Shown in pieces: positions 1-7,246 of a stretch of DNA of 64,000 bases. A program made the position numbers and the translations under genes. The stretch is from Pegethrix bostrychoides GSE-TBD4-15B (GTDB lineage Bacteria; Cyanobacteriota; Cyanobacteriia; Elainellales; Elainellaceae), in assembly GCA_019359155.1 (NCBI GenBank), contig JAHHHV010000091.1, positions 1 to 64,000 on the forward strand, written 5' to 3'. The stretch's first letter is position 1; every line of letters begins with the position of its first letter. Under the pieces are notes generated by a model. The model was not told the origin of the DNA. It searched no databases and saw nothing but the letters and a program-made list of their open reading frames with translations.

Positions 1-5
1 ACTCC

Positions 6-644
6 TCACTTCAGCACTATCGCTCGAAGCTCCTCAATGCGCTCCTGAAGGTGATCCTCGTCCAGTCTGTAACTAAGCGGATGCGCAATTAGCCGTGCCG
101 TGCTAACAAAAATTTCCTCTACCTCTATCAGGTTATTTTCTTTTAACGTTTTCCCAGTAGCTACTAAATCAACAATTGCCTCAGACATCCCAGTGATAGG
201 CCCTAGCTCAACTGAACCGTAAAGAGGGATAATCTCAACTGGGAGATCCAGCTGATTGAAGTAGTCAGCGGCGCATTGTACGAACTTACTGGCAATTCGG
301 GCGTGAGGCGGTAGATCGAGCGCAGACCTATAGGGGCTAGAGGCTTTCACTGCTACAGATAAGCGGCATTCTCCGTAGCCCAAATCTAGCAAGTGAGCCA
401 CGTTCGGGCGTTTCTCCTGCAAGATGTCATAGCCGACGATACCAAGCTGCGCCTGACCATACTCAACATAGACAGGGACATCGTTATTGCGGACTAGGAC
501 TGCTTTCGCGGTACGGCCTTTGTCCCAAATCTCTAGCTGTCGGTTGGAAGAATCTAGAAAAGTACTGAAGTCAAAGCCAATCGACTTTAAGAGCTCTATG
601 CTGTCCTTTAGCAAGCCACCTTTTGGCAGGGCAACCGTGATCAT
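6..644 (-). CDS. hisG: ATP phosphoribosyltransferase, short form (HisG)
   Basis: First enzyme of histidine biosynthesis: condenses ATP with PRPP to phosphoribosyl-ATP in the cytoplasm. The 212-residue length is that of the short HisG, which by family knowledge needs HisZ as regulatory partner; no hisZ is visible here. The N-terminus ([18 protein letters not shown]) and the phosphate-binding loop [14 protein letters not shown] near residue 160 are family hallmarks. The ATG at 644 opens directly on the conserved first strand. It is transcribed out of the window, so any downstream partner is unseen. Identification is firm. Confidence 0.95.
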   Translation of the reverse strand: MITVALPKGGLLKDSIELLKSIGFDFSTFLDSSNRQLEIWDKGRTAKAVLVRNNDVPVYVEYGQAQLGIVGYDILQEKRPNVAHLLDLGYGECRLSVAVKASSPYRSALDLPPHARIASKFVQCAADYFNQLDLPVEIIPLYGSVELGPITGMSEAIVDLVATGKTLKENNLIEVEEIFVSTARLIAHPLSYRLDEDHLQERIEELRAIVLK

Positions 645-1630
645 AGTTAGCGTTTTACAATTCTTCTTATAGATACAGCTATATTACCAGGCTACGCAGA
701 AACTCTAGAGCTGTTGCTTAATTCAGGGTGAGTTGAGTTCAGTGAGGTGACAGGCTCACCACAGCATACAGGATGTACAAATGTTTGGTGACGCTATATG
801 TTGCGAAATTGTCCTGAAAAGTTGCACCGTGAGTTAATTTATGATATTCGTAGAATAATAGTGATCCAAAAACAAGATTTGCCTGTATGGCAGTTGAAAT
901 AGCTCAAGGTAAGTAATTCAGGTTTAAGCCTTTTGGTGGTCAACTGATTTTAGGTTAGTAAAGTCTTAGGATCACGACTGGCCTGTAGAGTTGGTTCACT
1001 TTGTCTCTTTTGCTTTTCTGTAAGAGGGGAAGTTTCTGTTTCTAAATTTAATCTTCTGATAGCTGTCAAGACTAAATATGGCACTTCTCTAGTTATTACA
1101 GCTACATCTATCAGGCTCTTAGTTGTTACTTGGCTGGCTATAGTCTTATGGCTGTCAAGATGTTTTAATGCAATCTTGTATCTAAGAGCTAATACAGGAT
1201 CTGATGAACCACGCTGCTTTTAAAAGTAGTAAATAACAGATACTTCTCAAGACTACAAGGCAATCCTTGAGTGCAAAGTTCAGGCTGGACGCGGAGCCGA
1301 AGCACTTCAGTTGAAAAAGAAAAGCTCTATCCGTAGCGTGTTCAAGCTGAAAATATTCAATTTAGACCACAAATGTTGATTTTTTTATTTACAACAGATT
1401 TAATCGTGCTAGATTGAAAAGGCACAGAGAAAAATTAAATGCTCTCTGTTCAATCTGGAAATGTTTCACTTCTGCTCTTTACTTCGGTGAATTGGTCTGT
1501 CGGGTATTTAATCACTGTGGTGAGTTGGTAAAAGTAAAGAGCGAGACATCTGAATCCGGCATCGTAAAACTATCGATGGATAGATTCAGTTCCAAAACAT
1601 GTTACCCAATTACTTGAGGAGAAGAAACCT
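645..1630. other. Long intergenic region upstream of the Gly-rich surface protein
   Basis: About 985 bases without a convincing gene between hisG and the exported Gly/Cys-rich protein. It is visibly A/T-richer than the flanking genes. A weak promoter-like pair, TTTACA at 1388-1393 and TAGATT at 1410-1415 (16-base spacer), would give the downstream gene a leader of roughly 210 bases; this is only a candidate. A 67-codon open frame at 1414-1617 has no recognisable features and ends just before the next gene's ribosome-binding site. Confidence 0.5.
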
Positions 1631-2419
1631 ATGGAAATGCTTGCATACCAGGTAGATGAAGCGGCTTCTGAGAAAGAGCTAACGCTTCGGGCGCTAAAAA
1701 TGTCCGGCAAACTGACAGGTGTCATGCTGGGCGCTGCGGGTGCTGCTATTGCAGTCGGTGCCGCACAAGCACCTGCTCAGGCCTATGGCTATGGCGGCGG
1801 CTATGGCGGTGGCTATGGCGGTGGCTGCGGTGACTACTGCGGACCGACTTTTGTGGGCGGCGGCTACCAAGTCACTTCTTACAGGACCTATGATGTCAGC
1901 TACAGCGGCGGCTGCGGTGACTACTGTGGTGTCAGCTATGGCGGCGGCTACGGTGGCGGCTACGGTGGCGGTTGCTATGACTACTGCGGTGTGAGCTATG
2001 GTGGTGGCTACGGTGGTGGCTACGGTGGCTGTTACGACTCATGCAGCATTGGTTGGGGTGGCGGCGGTAGCGACTGCTATGACCCTTGCGGCGTTGCAAC
2101 TCCCTATGGCGGTTACGGCGGCGTCAGCTATGGCGGTGGCTATGATGATGGTTGCTACGACTACTGTGGCGTCAGCTATGGCGGTGGCTATGATGATGGT
2201 TGCTACGACTACTGCGGCGTCAGCTACGGTGGCGGCCACGGTGGTTTTGGTGCCTATGACATCCAGTCGGCGCTAAACTACGCTGGGTTTCACGTCTATG
2301 TCGATGGCGTTTATGGTCCAGAGACGCATCATGCAGTCATTGCCTTTCAGCAAGCGGTTGGGCTGATCCCCGATGGGATCGTTGGACCAGCCACCGCAAG
2401 CGCTTTGGGACTCTACTAG
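1631..2419 (+). CDS. Exported Gly/Tyr/Cys-rich repeat protein with peptidoglycan-binding domain
   Basis: A 262-residue envelope protein. Order: a short leader (MEMLAYQVDEA), a hydrophobic segment at about residues 30-50 ending AQAPAQA that looks like a signal peptide, a Gly/Tyr/Cys-rich region at about 52-208 built from motifs such as GGGYGGGY and CYDYCGVSYGGG, and a C-terminal PG_binding_1 domain (YDIQSALNYAGFHVYVDGVY, then the GPET and DGIVGPAT turns). The start is supported by AGGAG just upstream of the ATG. The regularly spaced Cys pairs could form disulfides in a wall-attached matrix (inference). A second gene of the same architecture follows at 2987, but with a different repeat. An intrinsic terminator at 2493-2527 ends the unit. 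Function is unknown. Confidence 0.85.
   Translation: MEMLAYQVDEAASEKELTLRALKMSGKLTGVMLGAAGAAIAVGAAQAPAQAYGYGGGYGGGYGGGCGDYCGPTFVGGGYQVTSYRTYDVSYSGGCGDYCGVSYGGGYGGGYGGGCYDYCGVSYGGGYGGGYGGCYDSCSIGWGGGGSDCYDPCGVATPYGGYGGVSYGGGYDDGCYDYCGVSYGGGYDDGCYDYCGVSYGGGHGGFGAYDIQSALNYAGFHVYVDGVYGPETHHAVIAFQQAVGLIPDGIVGPATASALGLY
1783..2250 (+). repeat. In-frame Gly-Gly-Tyr/Cys codon repeat tract
   Basis: Tandem and interspersed GGC/GGT-TAT/TAC codon repeats encode the Gly/Tyr/Cys-rich segment of the exported protein. The block CYDYCGVSYGGGYDDG occurs in adjacent near-identical copies around 2110-2230, consistent with recent expansion by slippage or unequal crossing over. The long open frames on other strands here are shadows of the repeat. 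Confidence 0.85.
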
Positions 2420-2986
2420 GGGTAGTAATTGAGTCGTCTAGGCTGTAATTTGAACAGATTGTTCTCAATTTGTCAAGTCTCAGCTTGAATAGAGCTGCGG
2501 GAGGTCAGTAACTTCCGCAGCTTTTTTGGTAACTTAGAGTCAGTATTTTCTAGAGCTGAAGCTGATGTTTTCGAGACTGCTGATCTTTTGTGAACAGCAG
2601 AGAACTGAGCGTTGCCGGAGTAAATCAAAATACTTGAAGTGACTCAGCGACTTGTCTGGCCTGCTGAAATTCCACTTTTATTCAACGGCTAAAGATAAAA
2701 CCTTATTAATTTTTTTAAATTCTACATCTGGCGCTGGTCTGAGAAATTTCCGTGATTGAATGCCAGCAGTAGCGTTGTACTTAAAATGTAGTTGCTGAAT
2801 ATCTATTAAAAATGCCGTTAATCCTTCCCCGGCTTGGATTGGAGGACTACTAATTTTTCTGCATCAGTGTAAAAATGAAGCCGAAGCTGATTGTTGAGAT
2901 CCAAATTGGACGTGATGCAGCAGCTTCGGTTCACCTGTTAGAGCAGATCGAATTAATCTCTTTCAGTAAGTTAAGGCAAGGTCTAA
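2420..2986. other. Intergenic region between the two peptidoglycan-binding proteins
   Basis: About 567 bases with no gene seen. It holds the terminator of the upstream gene (2493-2527) and, close to the next gene, an inverted repeat: CCGAAGCTG at 2881-2889 and CAGCTTCGG at 2921-2929 separated by 31 bases. The latter could form a leader hairpin about 57 bases before the ATG at 2987. Confidence 0.55.
2493..2527 (+). terminator. Intrinsic terminator after the Gly-rich protein gene
   Basis: An 11-base-pair stem (AGCTGCGGGAG at 2493-2503 with CTTCCGCAGCT at 2512-2522, one G-T wobble), an 8-base loop, and a run of six T at 2522-2527. This is a textbook rho-independent terminator, oriented to end transcription of the gene ending at 2419. 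Confidence 0.9.
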
Positions 2987-3589
2987 ATGGAAATAGTTGC
3001 TTACCTTGAAGTGGCTCAAGAGTTTGAAAACTCCGAGTTGGGTCTAGAACGGGAATCCGCTGTGGCTGGCGGTATATTTGGCCGAGGCACATTAGTGGCT
3101 GGTGCTTCTGCTACGGTTTTGGCTGGCGCTCTCATTGGCACGTCACCTGCAATAGCAACCTACGGCTGCTGCCGCCCGATTTCGCGGCCAATTGTAAATC
3201 CCTGCTGCCGTCCGATTTCGCGGCCAATCGTTCAAGATCCCTGCTGCCGTCCGGTTTCGCGCCCGGTTTACCATCCGATTAGCTCAGGTGGCTGCCAGAG
3301 TTCTTGCTCTTCTGAAGAGCCGAGCTACGGCGAAGGCGACTACAACGAGGTTTCATTTAATCCCTATACTGACGGCAATAACCTGAGCTTGGGAGATGCA
3401 GGTCAGACGGTGGCGCTTTTGCAACAGGTGCTATCTGATTTGGGCTATCCCGTCAGTGTGGACGGTCTGTTTGGCCATGAGACAGAGGCTGCTGTGGCTG
3501 CCTATCAAGCCAATCAAGGTCTGTTCGTGGACGGGATTGCCGGTGGCCAGACGCTAGATAGCCTAGGAATCGCTGGCTTTGGTGCGTAG
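2987..3589 (+). CDS. Exported Cys-rich (CCRPISRPIV repeat) protein with peptidoglycan-binding domain
   Basis: A 200-residue protein with the same plan as the gene at 1631: leader MEIVAYLEVAQ, hydrophobic export segment at about residues 35-57 (ending near SPAIA), a repeat region and a C-terminal PG_binding_1 domain (about 135-198; LGDAGQTVALLQQVLSDLGY, then VDGLFGHETEAAV). The repeat here is three copies of Cys-Cys-Arg-Pro-[Ile/Val]-Ser-Arg-Pro at about 61-95, followed by a Ser/Cys-rich stretch (GGCQSSCSS). The two proteins share leader and wall-binding domain but have unrelated low-complexity middles. AAGG about 10 bases before the ATG serves as ribosome-binding site. Function unknown; a wall-bound structural role is inferred. 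Confidence 0.85.
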   Translation: MEIVAYLEVAQEFENSELGLERESAVAGGIFGRGTLVAGASATVLAGALIGTSPAIATYGCCRPISRPIVNPCCRPISRPIVQDPCCRPVSRPVYHPISSGGCQSSCSSEEPSYGEGDYNEVSFNPYTDGNNLSLGDAGQTVALLQQVLSDLGYPVSVDGLFGHETEAAVAAYQANQGLFVDGIAGGQTLDSLGIAGFGA

Positions 3590-3916
3590 GATTCCTAGGC
3601 GGACATGAGCCAGCATCTTAACTGGCTTGCTGAACATATGGCATTGCCACAGGTGGCTGCACAGGCGACTGTAAAAGCCAATTGCAAAATCAGAGACGGC
3701 AATCTCTAATTTTGCGCCCTGAGCAATGCCGCTTTATTTATAAAGTAATTTTGTGAACTTGAACCTGTAAAATCTTGACAGACTCCTGATCTAGACTTCT
3801 GCCAAACACGCTTTATTGAGCCTCATTGGGCTGAGCAGCGATCAACCTGCCGGAAAAGTAAACCAGGGTACCCTGAGAAGTTGAGGAGTTGTTAACTAGT
3901 ACAATAGTACCATATC
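3590..3916. other. Intergenic region with a strong hairpin
   Basis: 327 bases with no gene seen. The notable element is a 13-pair hairpin at 3684-3715: GCAAAATCAGAGA and TCTCTAATTTTGC with one mismatch and a 6-base loop CGGCAA. There is no T-tract beyond the stem, so it is not a standard terminator, although A and T runs inside the arms could serve in either direction. Confidence 0.55.
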
Positions 3917-4681
3917 ATGCGCCAGCTTCAAGCTTTAATTTTCGACGTGGACGGAACGCTGGCGGACACCGAGCAGGACGGGCATCGGGTCGCGTTCAAT
4001 CAGGCATTTGTGGCAGCTGGACTGGACTGGAATTGGTCGGTTGAGCAATATGGTGAGCTATTGAAGGTGACGGGCGGCAAAGAGCGGATTCGATTTTACC
4101 TTCAGAAATATTTGCCTGACTTCCAGCCCGATTTGCCGATGGGCGTGAGTGAACAGGACTGGATCGCAGGGCTGCACAAATCTAAAACGCATTACTACAC
4201 CAGCTTGATGCAGGCAGGCGAAATCCGGCTGCGTCCCGGCGTGCGGCGGCTGTTGGCTGAGGCAAGAGCGGCTGGGCTGCGGCTGGCGATTGCCACAACT
4301 ACTACCCCTGCTAATGTGACGGCTCTGTTAAAGGCAGTGCTGACTGCCGATAGTTTGGACTGGTTTGAGGTGATTGCGGCGGGAGACATTGTGCCCGCCA
4401 AAAAGCCAGCTCCAGATATCTATCTCTACGCGCTGGAGAAAATGCAGCTCGATCCGGCTGACTGTTTGGCGTTTGAGGATTCGGAGGCGGGTTTGCGCTC
4501 GGCACAGCAGGCTAATCTGACGACAGTGATTACGCTAAATGACTACACTCGCGCTCAAGACTTCACCGGGGCAGCTTTGGTGTTGGATCACTTGGGCGAG
4601 CCTGATCTGCCGTTTGAGGTGATTCAGGGCAAGACGCAAGCTAGCTATTTTGACTTGGATCTAGCTGCCAAACTGCTATAG
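3917..4681 (+). CDS. HAD-superfamily hydrolase, CbbY/phosphoglycolate-phosphatase-like
   Basis: Cytoplasmic haloacid-dehalogenase-type phosphatase of 254 residues, normal length for the CbbY/GPH group. Motif I is FDVDGTLADTE near the N-terminus with the nucleophile Asp and acid/base Asp; motif II lies in the ATTTTP stretch (about 119); motif III is the Lys of PAKKPAPDIYLYAL (about 158); motif IV is FEDSEAGLRSA (about 180). The long cap insertion (about 16-95) is the subclass I type. By family knowledge the substrate is a small phosphorylated sugar such as xylulose-1,5-bisphosphate or phosphoglycolate; the sequence alone does not decide. It stands alone with no operon partner. Confidence 0.88.
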   Translation: MRQLQALIFDVDGTLADTEQDGHRVAFNQAFVAAGLDWNWSVEQYGELLKVTGGKERIRFYLQKYLPDFQPDLPMGVSEQDWIAGLHKSKTHYYTSLMQAGEIRLRPGVRRLLAEARAAGLRLAIATTTTPANVTALLKAVLTADSLDWFEVIAAGDIVPAKKPAPDIYLYALEKMQLDPADCLAFEDSEAGLRSAQQANLTTVITLNDYTRAQDFTGAALVLDHLGEPDLPFEVIQGKTQASYFDLDLAAKLL

Positions 4682-4773
4682 CTTAGAGCGCGATTCAAAA
4701 AGATTTTTGCACGATTGGCCTGCAAATCGTCTAAGCTAGCTGGAAGCCTTTACCTATTTCAAGCGATTGACCT

Positions 4774-5655
4774 GTGTTGAAACGTTCTTCCTTGATTTCC
4801 TTAGCGGTTGCGCTCAGCCTGGGCATGGTGCAATCGCTGACTCAGCATGCACAGGGACAGGCGCTAGTACCGCATGTGTTGCAGCTAGACGGCGAACAGC
4901 TTGAGCAGCAGGGGCTGATTTTGGTGCAGGAAGCCGCGCAGCTAGCGCAGTTCCAGCAGTATCAGCTGGCGCTGGTGCGGGCACAACTCGCTTCGCAGCT
5001 CGTCCCTGACAATCCCCAGGCTTGGGCGCTGTTGGGCAGTCTATATTTACAAACCGAGCAATATAATCCAGCGATTCAGACCTTGCTGAAGGCTCAGTCG
5101 CTGGATAAGGAAAACGCCGCAATCTTGTTTGCGTTAGGGTCAGCCTACTTTCAGCAGGAAGACTACACTGCTTCGGTGCGGTATTTTCAATCGGGGCTAA
5201 AGATTCAACCTGACATGCCGGGAGCGCTGTTTGGCTTGGGCAATGCCTACTACAAGCTGGGGCAGTATGACGAGGCGCTAGCGCAGCATGAAAAGGCAGT
5301 CAAAATCGACGAGAAATTTTGGCCAGCTGTGAATAATATTGGCCTAATTTTGTATGAGCAAGGCGAAATTGAGGATGCAATCGCGCAGTGGCAGCAGGCT
5401 ATTGAAATTGATGGCAACCAGCCAGAACCCATGCTAGCACTGGCGATTGCGCTTCACGCAAATGGGATGGACAGCGAGGCGCTGAAGATGGGTGAGGCGG
5501 CATTGAAGCTGGACAGCCGCTATGCAGACGCTGAATTTTTGCAGAAAAACCTGTGGGGTGAGCGACTGGTAAGCGCTGCTGAGAAGTTTTTTGCGTTGCC
5601 GCAGATCCGTGACGCGCTCTCAGAAATCAACAGCGAATCGGTGACGCAGCAGTAG
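4774..5655 (+). CDS. Exported tetratricopeptide-repeat protein
   Basis: A 293-residue TPR protein. I take the GTG at 4774 as start because it gives MLKRSSLISLAVALSLGMVQ, a good signal peptide ending near HAQGQA. From about residue 45 to 245 there are about six TPR units with the usual W-LG-Y-A-P pattern, for example NPQAWALLGSLYLQTEQYNP and PGALFGLGNAYYKLGQYDEA. The C-terminal 40 residues are non-repetitive. TPRs are protein-docking scaffolds; the export signal places it in the periplasm or lumen. No specific role is evident from neighbours. Confidence 0.8.
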   Translation: MLKRSSLISLAVALSLGMVQSLTQHAQGQALVPHVLQLDGEQLEQQGLILVQEAAQLAQFQQYQLALVRAQLASQLVPDNPQAWALLGSLYLQTEQYNPAIQTLLKAQSLDKENAAILFALGSAYFQQEDYTASVRYFQSGLKIQPDMPGALFGLGNAYYKLGQYDEALAQHEKAVKIDEKFWPAVNNIGLILYEQGEIEDAIAQWQQAIEIDGNQPEPMLALAIALHANGMDSEALKMGEAALKLDSRYADAEFLQKNLWGERLVSAAEKFFALPQIRDALSEINSESVTQQ

Positions 5656-5717
5656 GGCAGCCTAAACCTGTAAGAACTTATATGCTGCAAGAATCTATAT
5701 CCTGATCCTGCAAGAAT

Positions 5718-6377
5718 CTATACAAAGTGATAGGGCGGCAGTGCTTCACTCAAGACAAGTTCCCAGGTGCTGCACTGCTGCTGCCACCGACTCAGCTGCT
5801 GCTGCAATTCGATCTCTCGCTGCTGGTCACTGAGCAAATAGAGCTTTGGGTGAGTCTCTGCCTCTCCTTGCCGGATTGGATAATCAGCGCTAGCTTGAGC
5901 AATCAGCGCCTCTAGGTCAGACTGCTGCTGCTGCTGCCAGTCAGCTTGCTGCTGGTAAAGGCGTTTTTTGGCCAGGAAGTACTCTTTGCCTTTGCTGTCG
6001 GCGGCAATCGGATTTTCTGGGAAGGGCGTTGGAGTTAGCTTCAGCGTATATTCTGCTTTGCCACTGAGCTGAGCGAGCTTAGTTAAGTAGTCTTGCTGAT
6101 GGGACTTGAGGTGATCGACGAGTCCCTGCCGCGAGATGAAGTAAGTGCCAAATCGCAGCGGCAGCACGGTAGCCTGCTGGAAGACTTCCTGAATGATCCG
6201 ATCATGCGACAGCACAGCCTGCATCAGCTGGCGATCGGCTTGCTGCAAAGATTCTGCTGGGAGATCAGGCTCAACCAATGCGGCTAAACTCTCGGTTTGA
6301 ACCAGCTCTAGCGACCCCCAGATGCCTTCTGGTAGCTCTAGAGGCTGCGAATTGGCTAGAAAAGCATAGGTGTACAT
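5718..6377 (-). CDS. GvpL/GvpF-family gas vesicle protein (orphan)
   Basis: 219 residues matching the GvpL/GvpF family: N-terminal MYTYAFL strand, the HDRIIQEVFQQATVLPLRFGT segment (about 76-98, the most conserved stretch), a KGKEYFLAKKRL helix (about 129-140) and a Gln-rich coiled coil (about 140-200). In gas-vesicle clusters these proteins sit with gvpA, gvpN, gvpK and others; none is nearby here, so this copy is an orphan and may not make vesicles. It converges on the TPR gene at 4774-5655. The family is clear, the role is not. Confidence 0.82.
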   Translation of the reverse strand: MYTYAFLANSQPLELPEGIWGSLELVQTESLAALVEPDLPAESLQQADRQLMQAVLSHDRIIQEVFQQATVLPLRFGTYFISRQGLVDHLKSHQQDYLTKLAQLSGKAEYTLKLTPTPFPENPIAADSKGKEYFLAKKRLYQQQADWQQQQQSDLEALIAQASADYPIRQGEAETHPKLYLLSDQQREIELQQQLSRWQQQCSTWELVLSEALPPYHFV

Positions 6378-6748
6378 TATTTGGATCTGGTTCTCTCTGG
6401 ATTCACTCTGCTACGGCTGCTGTAGAGAATTGTGGCATTGCTCGCGTCATCTAGGGCGCTATTTGGCTACGAATTCGCCACACCAATTCGCCACACTAAT
6501 TCGCCATAGAGCAGAGGCTATTGCATCAAGCAGCTTCCCGGCGGCTTCCCGGTGGCCTGCTGTCGTTCTGGGCCGATCTGCCCAATCCGATCCGGAGCAG
6601 CTCTAGTTCAGTATCTAGTTCAGCAACTTGGCTCAAATTGTTGCGATATTTGGCAGATTTGTGAAATTCTTGAAGAAGCAACCGCAGTTTCATGCAGCCC
6701 AATCTCCCAATATCTAGTCATTCAAGTTACCGTCATGGTTTTCTGCCT
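6378..6748. other. Intergenic region with short tandem repeat
   Basis: About 370 bases between the divergent GvpL/F and receiver-domain genes. No gene, and no trace of a histidine-kinase remnant in frame with the downstream receiver. It contains the 13-base repeat at 6472-6506. Confidence 0.5.
6472..6506. repeat. 13-bp tandem repeat (AATTCGCCACACC)
   Basis: Two full copies of a 13-base unit (6472-6484, 6485-6497, one base different) and a 9-base partial copy (6498-6506), intergenic. Same style as the other short tandem duplications in the window. Confidence 0.9.
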
Positions 6749-7174
6749 ATGCCTGCTGATTCAAGTTTAGACCTAGCCGTCCAGCTTCCCCTGAATATTT
6801 TGGTGGCCGAAGATAATCTGGTGAATCAAAAGGTGATGCTGAGACTGCTCCAGCGATTTGGCTATGCGGCTGATCTGGCTGCAACCGGGCTGGAAGTGCT
6901 GGCATCTGTTGAGCGTCAAGCCTCGCTGGCTCAGCCCTACGACCTAATTTTGATGGACGTACAGATGCCCGCACTAGATGGACTCAGTGCCGCACGCCAA
7001 ATCTGCCAGATCTATCCGCCAGCCCAGCGCCCCTGGATCGTTGCAGTCACAGCCAGCGCCATGCAGGGCGACCGAGAGAACTGTCAGCATGCGGGCATGG
7101 ATGACTACCTCAGTAAGCCGCTGTATCCAGAAGCGCTCTATGCTGCACTTAAACGCTGCGGGGAGCGCCTCTAA
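6749..7174 (+). CDS. Stand-alone response-regulator receiver domain
   Basis: A single CheY-like receiver of about 141 residues with no output domain. Visible are the acidic pair (ILVAEDN), phospho-acceptor Asp in LILMDVQMPALDG, the Thr of AVTASAM and Lys of DDYLSKPL. The NQKV sequence after the acidic pair is typical of receivers from hybrid histidine kinases rather than of CheY. The ATG at 6749 (MPADSS) gives about 14 residues before the first strand; an ATG at 6692 in the same frame adds residues without a domain. It ends 72 bases before the next gene. Partner kinase unknown. Confidence 0.8.
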   Translation: MPADSSLDLAVQLPLNILVAEDNLVNQKVMLRLLQRFGYAADLAATGLEVLASVERQASLAQPYDLILMDVQMPALDGLSAARQICQIYPPAQRPWIVAVTASAMQGDRENCQHAGMDDYLSKPLYPEALYAALKRCGERL

Positions 7175-7246
7175 ACTTCTGAAGCCTTGCAGGGAGTGCT
7201 GGGGTTGCGTCAAACTGAGCGATGTAAGCCCTGTCAACCGTCGCCC

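Noticed and set aside
1414-1617. 67-codon frame upstream of the Gly-rich gene
   Set aside because: No ribosome-binding site, no domain, lies within the probable leader.
1719-2276. Long open frames on other frames and on the minus strand through the Gly-rich gene
   Set aside because: They are produced by the codon repeat; translated products are Ala/Met/Val-only sequences and there is no ribosome-binding site.
6378-6748. Remnant of a hybrid histidine kinase upstream of the receiver domain
   Set aside because: No H-box, N-box or G-box in any frame of this region.
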